Shown: positions 1 to 6,910 of the stretch, in pieces | Layout: each line of letters starts with the position of its first letter | How positions within the stretch are numbered: position 1 is the stretch's first letter | Assembly (NCBI GenBank): GCA_003519585.1 | Contig: DOWL01000204.1 | Span: forward strand, 1-6,910 | Direction of reading: 5' to 3' | Length of the DNA: 6,910 nt | From: Nocardioides sp. | GTDB taxonomy: Bacteria > Actinomycetota > Actinomycetes > Propionibacteriales > Nocardioidaceae | Notes under the pieces: model-generated | The model's input: the letters and a program-made list of their open reading frames with translations, nothing else | The model's database searches: none | What the model was told of the DNA's origin: nothing | Position numbers and translations under genes: made by a program

Positions 1-1487
<1,487 letters not shown>

Positions 1488-1491
<4 letters not shown>

Positions 1492-2498
1492 CGGCATACG
1501 CACGCCTCTTCGACCACGGCCTGACCCGCCTCGACGCCGAGAAGGCCCACCGGCTCGGCTTCCGGGCAGTCCGCGTCGCCCGTCCGGTGCTCGCGCGCCG
1601 GTCTACGCCGGGGCAACCGGTGACCGCGCTGGGGATGACCTTCCCTAACGCCCTCGGCCTGGCCGCCGGCTTCGACAAGAACGCCGTCGGCATCGACGCC
1701 CTGGGCGCACTCGGCTTCGGGCACGTCGAGGTCGGCACCGTCACTGGCGAGCCACAGCCAGGCAACGACAAGCCCCGCCTGTTCCGGCTCACCGCGGATC
1801 GCGCCGTGGTCAACCGGATGGGCTTCAACAACCAGGGCGCCGAGGTCGTCGCGGCCCGCCTCGCCGCCCGCGGGCGGCGCTCCGTCGACGCCGGGGGGCC
1901 GGTGCTCGGCGTCAACATCGGCAAGTCCAAGGTGGTGCCCGAGGACGAGGCGGTGCGTGACTACGAGAAGTCCGCTCGGCTGCTCGCCCCACACGCCGAC
2001 TACCTGGTCGTCAACGTGAGCTCGCCCAACACGCCCGGGCTGCGCAACCTGCAGTCGGTCGAGAAGCTCGAGCCGATCCTGGTCGCCGTACGCCGCGTCG
2101 CTGGCTCGGTGCCGCTGCTGGTGAAGATCGCCCCGGACCTCGCCGACGAGGACGTGCTGGCGGTCGCCGACCTCGCCACCGCGATCGGCCTCGACGGGAT
2201 CATCGCCACCAACACCACGATCTCCCGAGAGGGGCTCGCATCCTCGCCAGCCGCGATCGAGGCCGCCGGGGCCGGCGGGCTCTCGGGCCCCCCGCTGGCC
2301 GCCCGCTCACTCGAGGTCCTGCGGATGCTCCGAGCCCGGGTGGGCGACACCTTGACGCTGGTCGGGGTCGGTGGCATCACCACGGTCGAGGATGCTCAGG
2401 CCCGGCTCGACGCCGGCGCCGACCTGCTGCAGAGCTACACAGCGTTCGTCTACGAGGGCCCGGGGTGGGCTCGCCGGATCCTGGAGGGACTCTCATGA
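1488..2498 (+). CDS. pyrD: Dihydroorotate dehydrogenase, class 2 (quinone-dependent)
   Basis: PyrD oxidises dihydroorotate to orotate with FMN and passes the electrons to membrane quinone. The 336-residue product has the short N-terminal helical region typical of class 2 enzymes (residues 4-30, with [12 protein letters not shown]), which binds the inner membrane face and forms the quinone tunnel. The FMN barrel follows: AAGFDKN (59-65), [10 protein letters not shown] (92-101), NRMGFNNQG (109-117), GVNIGKSK (141-148), [12 protein letters not shown] (175-186), VKIAPDL (212-218), ATNTT (240-244) and GVGGI (293-297). Ser179 sits where class 1 enzymes have Cys and is the expected catalytic base. 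The GTG start overlaps the carB stop as GTGA. No Shine-Dalgarno is visible because the REP-like palindrome occupies that space, so initiation probably depends on coupling to carB. Length and motifs are those of the family, and no later start fits before residue 50. Confidence 0.96.
2483..2488 (+). promoter_or_regulatory. Ribosome binding site deciding the pyrF start
   Basis: GGAGGG lies within the last codons of pyrD, six bases before ATG 2495. This spacing supports ATG 2495 as the pyrF start over an in-frame ATG 30 bases upstream (2465), which lies deeper in pyrD and would add the unconserved residues [10 protein letters not shown]. Confidence 0.75.
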
Positions 2499-3322
2499 CT
2501 TTCGGAAGCCGTTTCGCCGCAGCGCTGGAGGCCCGGGGCCCCCTGTGTGCGGGGATCGACCCGCACGCGACGCTGCTCCACGAGTGGGGGCTCGACGACG
2601 ACGTCGCGGGGCTGGAGCGGTTCGCGCTCACGGCGGTCGAGGGGCTCGCGCCGCACGTGGCAGTGGTCAAGCCCCAGTCGGCGTTCTACGAGCGGTTCGG
2701 CAGCCGGGGCGTCGCCGTGCTCGAGCGGGTGATCGCCGAGTCGCGGGCCGCCGGCGCGCTGGTGCTGCTGGACGTCAAGCGCGGTGACATCGGCTCGACG
2801 ACCCAGGCGTACGCCGACGCCTACCTCGACCCGGCCTCGCCGCTGGCCGCAGACGCGATCACCGCCTCGCCCTACCTCGGCTTCGGCTCGCTCGACCCGA
2901 TGATCGACACCGCTCGCAAACACGACGCCGGACTCTTCGTGCTCGCCCTCACCTCCAACAAGGAGGGCCCCGAGGTGCAGCACGCCCGCACCGAGGACGG
3001 TGCCGGGTCCACGGAAACGGTCGCGGGCCGGATGCTCGACCACCTGCGGCAGCTGAACGCAGGTGAGGAGCCACTCGGCTCCTTCGGTGCGGTGATCGGC
3101 GCCACGATCGGTGAGAGTCCACTCGACTTCGCCTTCAACGGACCGATCCTGGCGCCCGGCTTCGGCGCCCAGGGGGGCACCGTGGCCGACATCCGCCGGA
3201 TCTTCGGCAGCGCCGTCTCCGCGGTGACCCCGAGCTCGTCGCGCGAGTTGCTGCGCCGTGGGCCGTCGATCGAGGCGATGCGAGACGAGGCGCTTCGGCT
3301 CAACGAGGAGCTGCGGGCCTGA
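2495..3322 (+). CDS. pyrF: Orotidine 5'-phosphate decarboxylase, actinobacterial/myxobacterial (subfamily 2) type
   Basis: PyrF removes the carboxyl group of orotidine 5'-phosphate to give UMP, the last step of de novo pyrimidine synthesis, in the cytoplasm. The 275-residue product is longer than the E. coli-type enzyme and matches the subfamily found in Mycobacterium and Myxococcus. It starts FGSRFAAAL, then has CAGIDPH (18-24), [11 protein letters not shown] (59-69), the catalytic charged motif [17 protein letters not shown] (91-107, with Asp93, Lys95 and Asp98), ALTSNKEG (151-158) and the phosphate-binding PGFGAQGG (221-228). The ATG overlaps the pyrD TGA as ATGA and has a good Shine-Dalgarno six bases upstream, so it is the third coupled gene of the operon. 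A hairpin follows the stop codon at once and probably closes the pyr transcript. All expected catalytic residues are present. Confidence 0.96.
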   Translation: MTFGSRFAAALEARGPLCAGIDPHATLLHEWGLDDDVAGLERFALTAVEGLAPHVAVVKPQSAFYERFGSRGVAVLERVIAESRAAGALVLLDVKRGDIGSTTQAYADAYLDPASPLAADAITASPYLGFGSLDPMIDTARKHDAGLFVLALTSNKEGPEVQHARTEDGAGSTETVAGRMLDHLRQLNAGEEPLGSFGAVIGATIGESPLDFAFNGPILAPGFGAQGGTVADIRRIFGSAVSAVTPSSSRELLRRGPSIEAMRDEALRLNEELRA

Positions 3323-3346
3323 CGTTCGCGTCGAGCGACGCGAACG
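3323..3346 (+). terminator. Perfect hairpin immediately after pyrF, candidate terminator
   Basis: CGTTCGCGTC pairs perfectly with GACGCGAACG around a GAGC tetraloop, giving a GC-rich 10-bp stem that starts on the base after the pyrF TGA. No U-run follows (the next bases are GGCTGTCCGC), so it is not a classic intrinsic terminator. Actinobacteria have many U-less hairpins at operon ends. It could instead be a 3'-end stability structure. Its position at the end of the pyr genes and before a separate promoter fits transcript closure. Confidence 0.6.
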
Positions 3347-3362
3347 GGCTGTCCGCAACCGT

Positions 3363-3371
3363 TTGTCCACA
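3363..3371 (+). promoter_or_regulatory. DnaA-box-like site upstream of mihF
   Basis: TTGTCCACA is the exact 9-mer preferred by Streptomyces and mycobacterial DnaA. A weaker look-alike with two mismatches, CTGTCCGCA, lies in the same orientation 14 bases upstream (3349-3357). Both lie in the pyrF-mihF gap, upstream of the predicted mihF promoter. The match is seen directly; DnaA binding is inferred. Confidence 0.4.
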
Positions 3372-3404
3372 GCACGTTCACGACGTTCGACGGCTCACGC
3401 TCGA

Positions 3405-3434
3405 TTGCCCGGTGCGCGCGATCGTGGCTATGTT
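3405..3434 (+). promoter_or_regulatory. Candidate sigma-70-type promoter for mihF
   Basis: TTGCCC (3405-3410) and TATGTT (3429-3434) are separated by 18 bases and each match four of six consensus positions. Transcription would begin near 3441, about 40 bases before the mihF GTG. The pyrF hairpin upstream makes a separate promoter here sensible. The direct repeat ACGTTC-NNN-ACGTTC (3374-3388) just upstream could be an operator, but nothing shows this. Confidence 0.4.
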
Positions 3435-3481
3435 GACCTGACCGCTCCCTCTCCCCGCGTAGGACTAAGGACTCCGGACCC

Positions 3482-3796
3482 GTGGCTCTGCCCCCGCTCA
3501 CTCCAGAACAGCGTCAGGCGGCCCTCGAGAAGGCTGCGGCCTCTCGGAGGGAACGCGCCGAGGTGAAGAACCGGCTCAAGAACTCCGGTGCGACCATCTC
3601 CGAGGTGCTCGCCGAGGGTCAGAAGAACGAGGTCATCGGCAAGATGCGGGTCGTCGATCTGCTGCAGTCGATGCCCGGGCTGGGCAAGGTGCGGGCCAAG
3701 CAGACCATGGAGCGGCTCGGCATCGCCGAGAGCCGGCGGGTCCGCGGGCTCGGCACCAAGCAGGTGGCGGCACTCGAGCGGGAGTTCGGTGGCTGA
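3482..3796 (+). CDS. mihF: Integration host factor, actinobacterial type (mIHF/sIHF)
   Basis: This 104-residue basic protein is the actinobacterial integration host factor, a nucleoid-associated DNA-binding protein that is unrelated in fold to E. coli IHF. The N-terminus [19 protein letters not shown] is characteristic of the family and fixes the GTG start. An Arg/Lys-rich helix follows ([15 protein letters not shown], 22-36), then [12 protein letters not shown] (50-61). The helix-two-turn-helix region is around [19 protein letters not shown] (63-81), and RRVRGLG (85-91) is the conserved basic turn. AAGGA at 3467-3471 is the likely ribosome binding site, ten bases before the GTG. In family members the protein binds and bends or compacts DNA and is essential in mycobacteria. 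It heads the gene block running to gmk, which starts 20 bases after its stop. Length and motifs are complete. Confidence 0.95.
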   Translation: MALPPLTPEQRQAALEKAAASRRERAEVKNRLKNSGATISEVLAEGQKNEVIGKMRVVDLLQSMPGLGKVRAKQTMERLGIAESRRVRGLGTKQVAALEREFGG

Positions 3797-3816
3797 CTCC
3801 TCCACCACCGGGTCCG

Positions 3817-4401
3817 ATGACTGAGCCGGAGCGCAAACGCCGTCTCGTCGTCCTCGCCGGGCCGACGGCCGTGGGCAAGGGCAGCGTCGCCGCCGACATC
3901 CGCGAACACCACCCCGAGGTGTGGATCTCGGTGTCCGCGACCACCCGAGCCGCACGACCCGGCGAGGTGAACGGCGTCCACTACTGGTTCGTCTCCGACG
4001 AGGAGTTCGACCGGATGGTGGAGGACGACGACCTGCTCGAGTGGGCGGTCGTGCACGGCTGCAACCGGTACGGCACTCCTCGCCAGCCGGTCGACCTCGC
4101 GCTCGCCTCGGGTCACCCTGCGATGCTCGAGATCGACCTCCAGGGTGCCCGTCAGGTGCGGCAGAGCATGCCGGAGGCGCTGTTCGTGTTCCTCGAGCCG
4201 CCGTCGTGGGATGAATTGGTACGTCGACTGGTCGGGCGCGGCACCGAGGACGAGGCCGAGCGCGAGCGCCGGCTGGCCACTGCGCGCGAGGAGCTGGCCG
4301 CGCAGGAGGAGTTCGACGTGAGCATCGTCAACCGCGAAGTTCACGCTGCTGCGGAGGAGTTGGTAGCCTTGATGGAGCTCGACCACGGCACGATCGCCTG
4401 A
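3817..4401 (+). CDS. gmk: Guanylate kinase
   Basis: Gmk transfers phosphate from ATP to GMP to make GDP and is needed for GTP and dGTP supply. The 194 residues hold the P-loop GPTAVGKGS (15-23, Lys21), the GMP-binding segment [21 protein letters not shown] (38-58), the second GMP contact NRYGTPR (83-89), the core strand [13 protein letters not shown] (103-115), FLEPPS (125-130) and the lid region [16 protein letters not shown] (141-156). The P-loop differs from the common GPSGVGKS/T only at tolerated positions. ATG 3817 has no clear Shine-Dalgarno, but there is no other start near in this frame and the protein begins close to the P-loop as expected. It lies 20 bases after mihF, so co-transcription is likely. 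Confidence 0.95.
   Translation: MTEPERKRRLVVLAGPTAVGKGSVAADIREHHPEVWISVSATTRAARPGEVNGVHYWFVSDEEFDRMVEDDDLLEWAVVHGCNRYGTPRQPVDLALASGHPAMLEIDLQGARQVRQSMPEALFVFLEPPSWDELVRRLVGRGTEDEAERERRLATAREELAAQEEFDVSIVNREVHAAAEELVALMELDHGTIA
4340..4369 (+). promoter_or_regulatory. Weak candidate promoter for rpoZ inside the gmk 3' end
   Basis: TTCACG (4340-4345) and TAGCCT (4364-4369) are spaced by 18 bases. The -35 matches four of six consensus positions and the -10 follows the loose TANNNT pattern. It would give rpoZ a leader of about 100 bases. The segment also encodes conserved gmk sequence, so the match may be chance; readthrough from the mihF promoter is an equal alternative. Confidence 0.2.
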
Positions 4402-4417
4402 CTGCATGCCTGACTGC
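4396..4417 (+). repeat. Short direct repeat spanning the gmk stop codon
   Basis: GCCTGACTGC occurs at 4396-4405 and again at 4408-4417, twelve bases apart. The first copy contains the gmk TGA and the second repeats it just downstream. It looks like a small local duplication at the start of the 75-base gmk-rpoZ gap. I see no function in it. Confidence 0.6.
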
Positions 4418-4476
4418 CGGCCGAGCGTCGACCACGCCCACTGAGGCGCCCGAACGAGACTTAAGAGGCTGCGCGC

Positions 4477-4800
4477 GTGTCTGCCCCCAAGATCGATGCC
4501 GAGGGTGTCACCAACCCCTCGATCGACGACCTGCTCACCAAGACCGACAGCAAGTACAAGCTGGTCCTCTACAGCGCCAAGCGCGCTCGGCAGATCAACG
4601 CCTACTACTCCCAGCTCGGCGAGGGTCTGCTGGAGTACGTCGGACCGCTCGTGGACACCCACGTCCAGGAGAAGCCGCTGTCGATCGCGCTGCGCGAGAT
4701 CAACGACGACCTGCTGACCTGCGAGGACGTCGACCCGGCCGAGCTGGCCGCCGAGGAGGCTGCGGCCAAGGCCGCCGTCGCCGACGCGGGCAACGCCTGA
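4477..4800 (+). CDS. rpoZ: DNA-directed RNA polymerase omega subunit
   Basis: RpoZ binds the beta' subunit and helps assemble and stabilise RNA polymerase. The 107-residue protein has the actinobacterial start [11 protein letters not shown] (10-20), the core [20 protein letters not shown] (25-44), then [14 protein letters not shown] (46-59) and [11 protein letters not shown] (65-75). A low-complexity acidic, Ala-rich tail from about residue 81 is common in this group. The GTG start has AAGAGG at 4463-4468, eight bases upstream. The gene stands 75 bases after gmk and 16 bases before the proposed coaBC start, so it is likely co-transcribed with coaBC. Confidence 0.96.
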   Translation: MSAPKIDAEGVTNPSIDDLLTKTDSKYKLVLYSAKRARQINAYYSQLGEGLLEYVGPLVDTHVQEKPLSIALREINDDLLTCEDVDPAELAAEEAAAKAAVADAGNA

Positions 4801-4802
4801 CC

Positions 4803-4819
4803 AGGCAGGTAGCCCCCTG
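4803..4819 (+). promoter_or_regulatory. Proposed coaBC initiation region with non-standard CTG start
   Basis: The frame encoding coaBC contains no ATG, GTG or TTG between its upstream stop (TGA 4715) and GTG 4913. CTG 4817 is followed by [15 protein letters not shown], which lines up with the usual MSR-type N-terminus of CoaBC. AGG at 4807-4809 lies seven bases before the CTG and is a weak but correctly spaced Shine-Dalgarno; another AGG is at 4803-4805. The rpoZ stop lies just upstream, which permits reinitiation. A one-base sequence error in an ATG or GTG codon is the main alternative. Confidence 0.55.
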
Positions 4820-6043
4820 AGCAGGGTCGTCCTCGGGGTCTCCGGCGGCATCGCGGCGTACAAGGCCGCGGAGCTGCTCCGTCGCTTCACCGAGTCCGGC
4901 CACGACGTCACGGTGGTCCCCACCGCGGCGGCGCTGGAGTTCGTCGGCGCACCCACCTGGGCGGCGCTGTCGGGCAAGCCGGTCTCCACCGAGGTGTGGC
5001 AGGACGTTCACCAGGTGCCGCATGTCCGGATCGGCCAGAGCGCCGACCTGGTGGTCGTCGCCCCGACCACCGCCGACCTGCTGGCCAAGGCCGCCCACGG
5101 GCTGGCCGACGACCTGCTCACCAACACCCTGCTCACCGCCCGGTGCCCGGTGGTCTTCGCGCCGGCCATGCACACCGAGATGTGGGAGCACCCGGCCACC
5201 CGGGCCAACGTCGCCACGTTGCGCGAGCGCGGCTGCCTGGTCGTCGAGCCGGCCGAGGGCCGGCTCACCGGCGCCGACTCCGGGAAGGGGCGGCTCCCCG
5301 ATCCCGACGAGCTGTTCGACCTCTGCCGCGACGTGCTGGCCCGCGCCGACGCGGCCGGGTCCGTCTCGTCGCAGGACCTCGCCGGTCGACAGGTGGTGGT
5401 CTCCGCGGGCGGCACCCGCGAATACCTCGATCCGGTCCGTTTCCTCGGCAACCGCTCCTCGGGCCTCCAGGGTTACGCACTGGCCCGGGCCGCGGCCTCC
5501 CGCGGCGCCGAGGTGACACTGGTCGCCGCCAACACCGCGCTCGCCGACCCCGCCGGGGTCAAGGTGGTCCGGGTCGAGACCACCGAGCAACTACGCACGG
5601 AGATCCTCGCCGCGGCCGTGTCCGCGGACGCCGTGGTGATGGCCGCCGCGCCAGCCGACTTCCGGCCGGCCGCTGTGAGCGAGGCGAAGATCAAGAAGGC
5701 CGAGGACGGCTCGGCGCCGCCGCTCGAGCTCATCCAGAACCCCGACATCCTCCGTGAGCTGTCGACCACCCGCCCACACCCGGGCGCCGTGATCGTCGGC
5801 TTCGCGGCCGAGACCGGCGACGCGCACTCCTCGGTCCTCGACCTCGGCCGGGCCAAGCTGGCCCGCAAGGGGTGCGACCTGCTGGTCGTCAACGACGTGA
5901 GCGGGGGAGCGGTGTTCGGGAGCCCGGACAACGAGGCGGTCGTGCTCGGGGCCGACGGTACGGCGACCGAGGTTCCGCACGGCTCGAAGACCGCGCTGGC
6001 CCACGTCATTTGGGACGAAGTGGCCCACAGGCTGCACGATTGA
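4817..6043 (+). CDS. coaBC: Bifunctional phosphopantothenoylcysteine decarboxylase / phosphopantothenate-cysteine ligase
   Basis: CoaBC joins cysteine to 4'-phosphopantothenate (CoaB, CTP-dependent) and decarboxylates the product to 4'-phosphopantetheine (CoaC, FMN-dependent) in coenzyme A synthesis. From CTG 4817 the protein has 408 residues, normal for the family. The CoaC part has the flavin-binding [14 protein letters not shown] (7-20), catalytic His69 in [27 protein letters not shown] (82-101) and PAMHTEMW (116-123), where E. coli has Asn in place of His119. The E. coli flap Cys is not visible in [12 protein letters not shown] (150-161). The CoaB part has [21 protein letters not shown] (196-216), AAPADFRP (277-284), KIKK (291-294), QNPDIL (307-312), GFAAET (328-333) and [14 protein letters not shown] (349-362). 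Leu217 follows NRSSG where Lys is usual. The first ordinary start, GTG 4913, would delete the flavin motif, so it cannot be right. Function is secure; the start codon is the uncertain part. Confidence 0.93.
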   Translation: MSRVVLGVSGGIAAYKAAELLRRFTESGHDVTVVPTAAALEFVGAPTWAALSGKPVSTEVWQDVHQVPHVRIGQSADLVVVAPTTADLLAKAAHGLADDLLTNTLLTARCPVVFAPAMHTEMWEHPATRANVATLRERGCLVVEPAEGRLTGADSGKGRLPDPDELFDLCRDVLARADAAGSVSSQDLAGRQVVVSAGGTREYLDPVRFLGNRSSGLQGYALARAAASRGAEVTLVAANTALADPAGVKVVRVETTEQLRTEILAAAVSADAVVMAAAPADFRPAAVSEAKIKKAEDGSAPPLELIQNPDILRELSTTRPHPGAVIVGFAAETGDAHSSVLDLGRAKLARKGCDLLVVNDVSGGAVFGSPDNEAVVLGADGTATEVPHGSKTALAHVIWDEVAHRLHD

Positions 6044-6092
6044 CCCGATCCGCCGTACCCCGAGACGGCGATCTCGCGTCCCTGGCGGGCGC

Positions 6093-6098
6093 TAGCGT
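6093..6098 (+). promoter_or_regulatory. Candidate -10 element for metK
   Basis: TAGCGT fits the loose actinobacterial TANNNT -10 pattern and would start transcription near 6105, leaving a leader of about 30 bases. No convincing -35 hexamer is found 16-18 bases upstream. The leader is too short for a SAM riboswitch, and none is seen in the 92-base gap. Confidence 0.25.
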
Positions 6099-6135
6099 GA
6101 CCGAGTACGACCGAACGAAACAGGAGACAAGCACA

Positions 6136-6910
6136 GTGGCAGGACGTCTGTTCACCTCCGAGTCGGTGACCGAGGGTCACCCGGACAAGATCGCCGACCA
6201 GATCAGCGACTCCGTCCTCGACGAGATGCTGCGCCAGGACCCGCACAGCCGGGTCGCGGTCGAGACCCTCCTCACGACCGGCCTCGTGGTCGTCGCCGGC
6301 GAGGTGACCACCACCGGCTACGTCGACGTCAAGAACATCGTTCGCAAGCGGATCATCGAGATCGGCTACGACTCCTCGGTCAAGGGCTTCGACGGCCACT
6401 CCTGCGGCGTGATGGTCGCCATCGGTGGCCAGTCCGGCGACATCGCCCAGGGTGTCGACAGCGGTCATGAGGCGCGCACCGGCTCGGTCGACGCGATGGA
6501 CAAGCAGGGCGCCGGCGACCAGGGACTGATGTTCGGCTATGCCTGCGACGACACCGACGTGCTGATGCCGCTGCCCATCGTGATGGCCCAGCTGTTGGCC
6601 GAGCGGCTCAGCGAGGTGCGCAAGGACGGCACGCTGCCCTACCTGCGTCCCGACGGGAAGACGCAGGTCACCATCGAGTACGACGCCGACAACCGCCCGG
6701 TCCGTGTCGACACCGTGGTGCTGTCCTCGCAGCACGACGAGGAGACCGACCTCGACACGCTCGAGGCCGACGTCAAGAAGCACGTCATCGACCCGGTCCT
6801 CAGCACCTTCGAGCTGCCCTCCGAGGGCTACCGCCTGCTGGTCAACCCGACCGGTCGCTTCGTGGTCGGCGGCCCGATGGGCGACGCCGGCCTGACCGGT
6901 CGCAAGATCA
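6136..6910 (+). CDS. metK: S-adenosylmethionine synthetase, N-terminal two thirds (3' truncated by window edge)
   Basis: MetK makes S-adenosylmethionine from methionine and ATP, releasing phosphate and pyrophosphate; it works in the cytoplasm as a tetramer. The GTG start is set by the family N-terminus [21 protein letters not shown] and by AGGAG at 6122-6126, nine bases upstream. Visible motifs are [16 protein letters not shown] (14-29, with the ATP-phosphate-contacting His15), [13 protein letters not shown] (47-59), the ATP-binding [12 protein letters not shown] (125-136), SSQHDEE (197-203), HVIDPVL (216-222) and [21 protein letters not shown] (237-257). The window ends one base into codon 259 of an expected 390-400, with no stop reached. 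It lies 92 bases after coaBC and may have its own promoter. In other actinobacteria priA often follows, which cannot be seen here. Confidence 0.96.
   Translation, partial: MAGRLFTSESVTEGHPDKIADQISDSVLDEMLRQDPHSRVAVETLLTTGLVVVAGEVTTTGYVDVKNIVRKRIIEIGYDSSVKGFDGHSCGVMVAIGGQSGDIAQGVDSGHEARTGSVDAMDKQGAGDQGLMFGYACDDTDVLMPLPIVMAQLLAERLSEVRKDGTLPYLRPDGKTQVTIEYDADNRPVRVDTVVLSSQHDEETDLDTLEADVKKHVIDPVLSTFELPSEGYRLLVNPTGRFVVGGPMGDAGLTGRKI

Noticed and set aside
2465..2494. Upstream in-frame ATG for pyrF
   Set aside because: It would add ten unconserved residues inside pyrD, while ATG 2495 has a well-placed Shine-Dalgarno and the usual ATGA overlap.
3851..3890. Unusual Gmk P-loop GPTAVGKGS as a sign of a different kinase
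   Set aside because: It still fits the Walker A pattern, and the GMP-binding TTR..PGE, HYWF and YGTP motifs are all present, so it is an ordinary guanylate kinase variant.
4913..4915. GTG as the coaBC start
   Set aside because: It would remove the first 32 residues, including the flavin-binding [10 protein letters not shown] motif of the decarboxylase domain.
3619..4989. Long reverse-strand open frame (456 codons) across mihF, gmk, rpoZ and the coaBC start
   Set aside because: It is antisense to four recognised genes, its translation shows no family motif, and long antisense open frames are normal in high-GC coding DNA.
6061..6076. Small hairpin CGAGA...TCTCG after coaBC as a terminator
   Set aside because: The stem is only five base pairs with a six-base loop and no U tract; such pairs are frequent by chance in this composition.
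6044..6135. SAM riboswitch upstream of metK
   Set aside because: The 92-base gap shows no multi-helix aptamer pattern or expression-platform hairpin, and the likely transcript leader is only about 30 bases.
5473..6783. Long reverse-strand open frame (436 codons) antisense to coaBC and metK
   Set aside because: It is a codon-bias shadow of two certain genes and crosses their intergenic gap without any sign of its own start signals.

Overview
This window is a stretch of chromosomal housekeeping genes from a high-GC Gram-positive bacterium (Actinomycetota). Base composition is strongly GC-rich throughout and GTG starts are frequent. It also carries a gene for the actinobacterial-type integration host factor (mIHF/sIHF family), in the order pyrF-mihF-gmk-rpoZ-coaBC-metK that I know from actinobacteria. 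The carB-pyrD-pyrF arrangement, the protein flavour and a REP-like palindrome at the carB end suggest a Nocardioides-like (Propionibacteriales) organism. That placement is an inference, not a proof.

Layout: all eight genes lie on the + strand. Bases 1-3322 hold the end of a de novo pyrimidine operon: carB (5' part missing), pyrD and pyrF. They are joined by GTGA and ATGA stop/start overlaps, so translation is probably coupled. Directly after pyrF comes a perfect 10-bp hairpin without a U tract. The 159-base gap that follows also holds an exact actinobacterial DnaA-box sequence and a plausible sigma-70-type promoter. From there run mihF (nucleoid protein), gmk (guanylate kinase), rpoZ (RNA polymerase omega), coaBC (coenzyme A synthesis) and the first two thirds of metK (S-adenosylmethionine synthetase), which runs off the right edge. 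No gene-free stretch exceeds 160 bases. I see no tRNA, rRNA, insertion sequence, CRISPR array or SAM riboswitch.

How the genes work together: carB supplies carbamoyl phosphate, pyrD oxidises dihydroorotate to orotate, and pyrF makes UMP. gmk makes GDP, rpoZ contributes to RNA polymerase assembly, coaBC makes 4'-phosphopantetheine, and metK makes SAM. The second block looks like a supply set for nucleic acid synthesis and cofactors, with the chromosome-organising protein mIHF at its head.

I found no new multi-gene system. The points that deserve a second look are small. coaBC seems to have no ATG, GTG or TTG start and probably begins at CTG 4817. carB ends in a REP-like palindrome that also forms the pyrD initiation region. 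A DnaA box lies in front of mihF. CoaB has Leu in place of the usual Lys in its NxSSGK motif.
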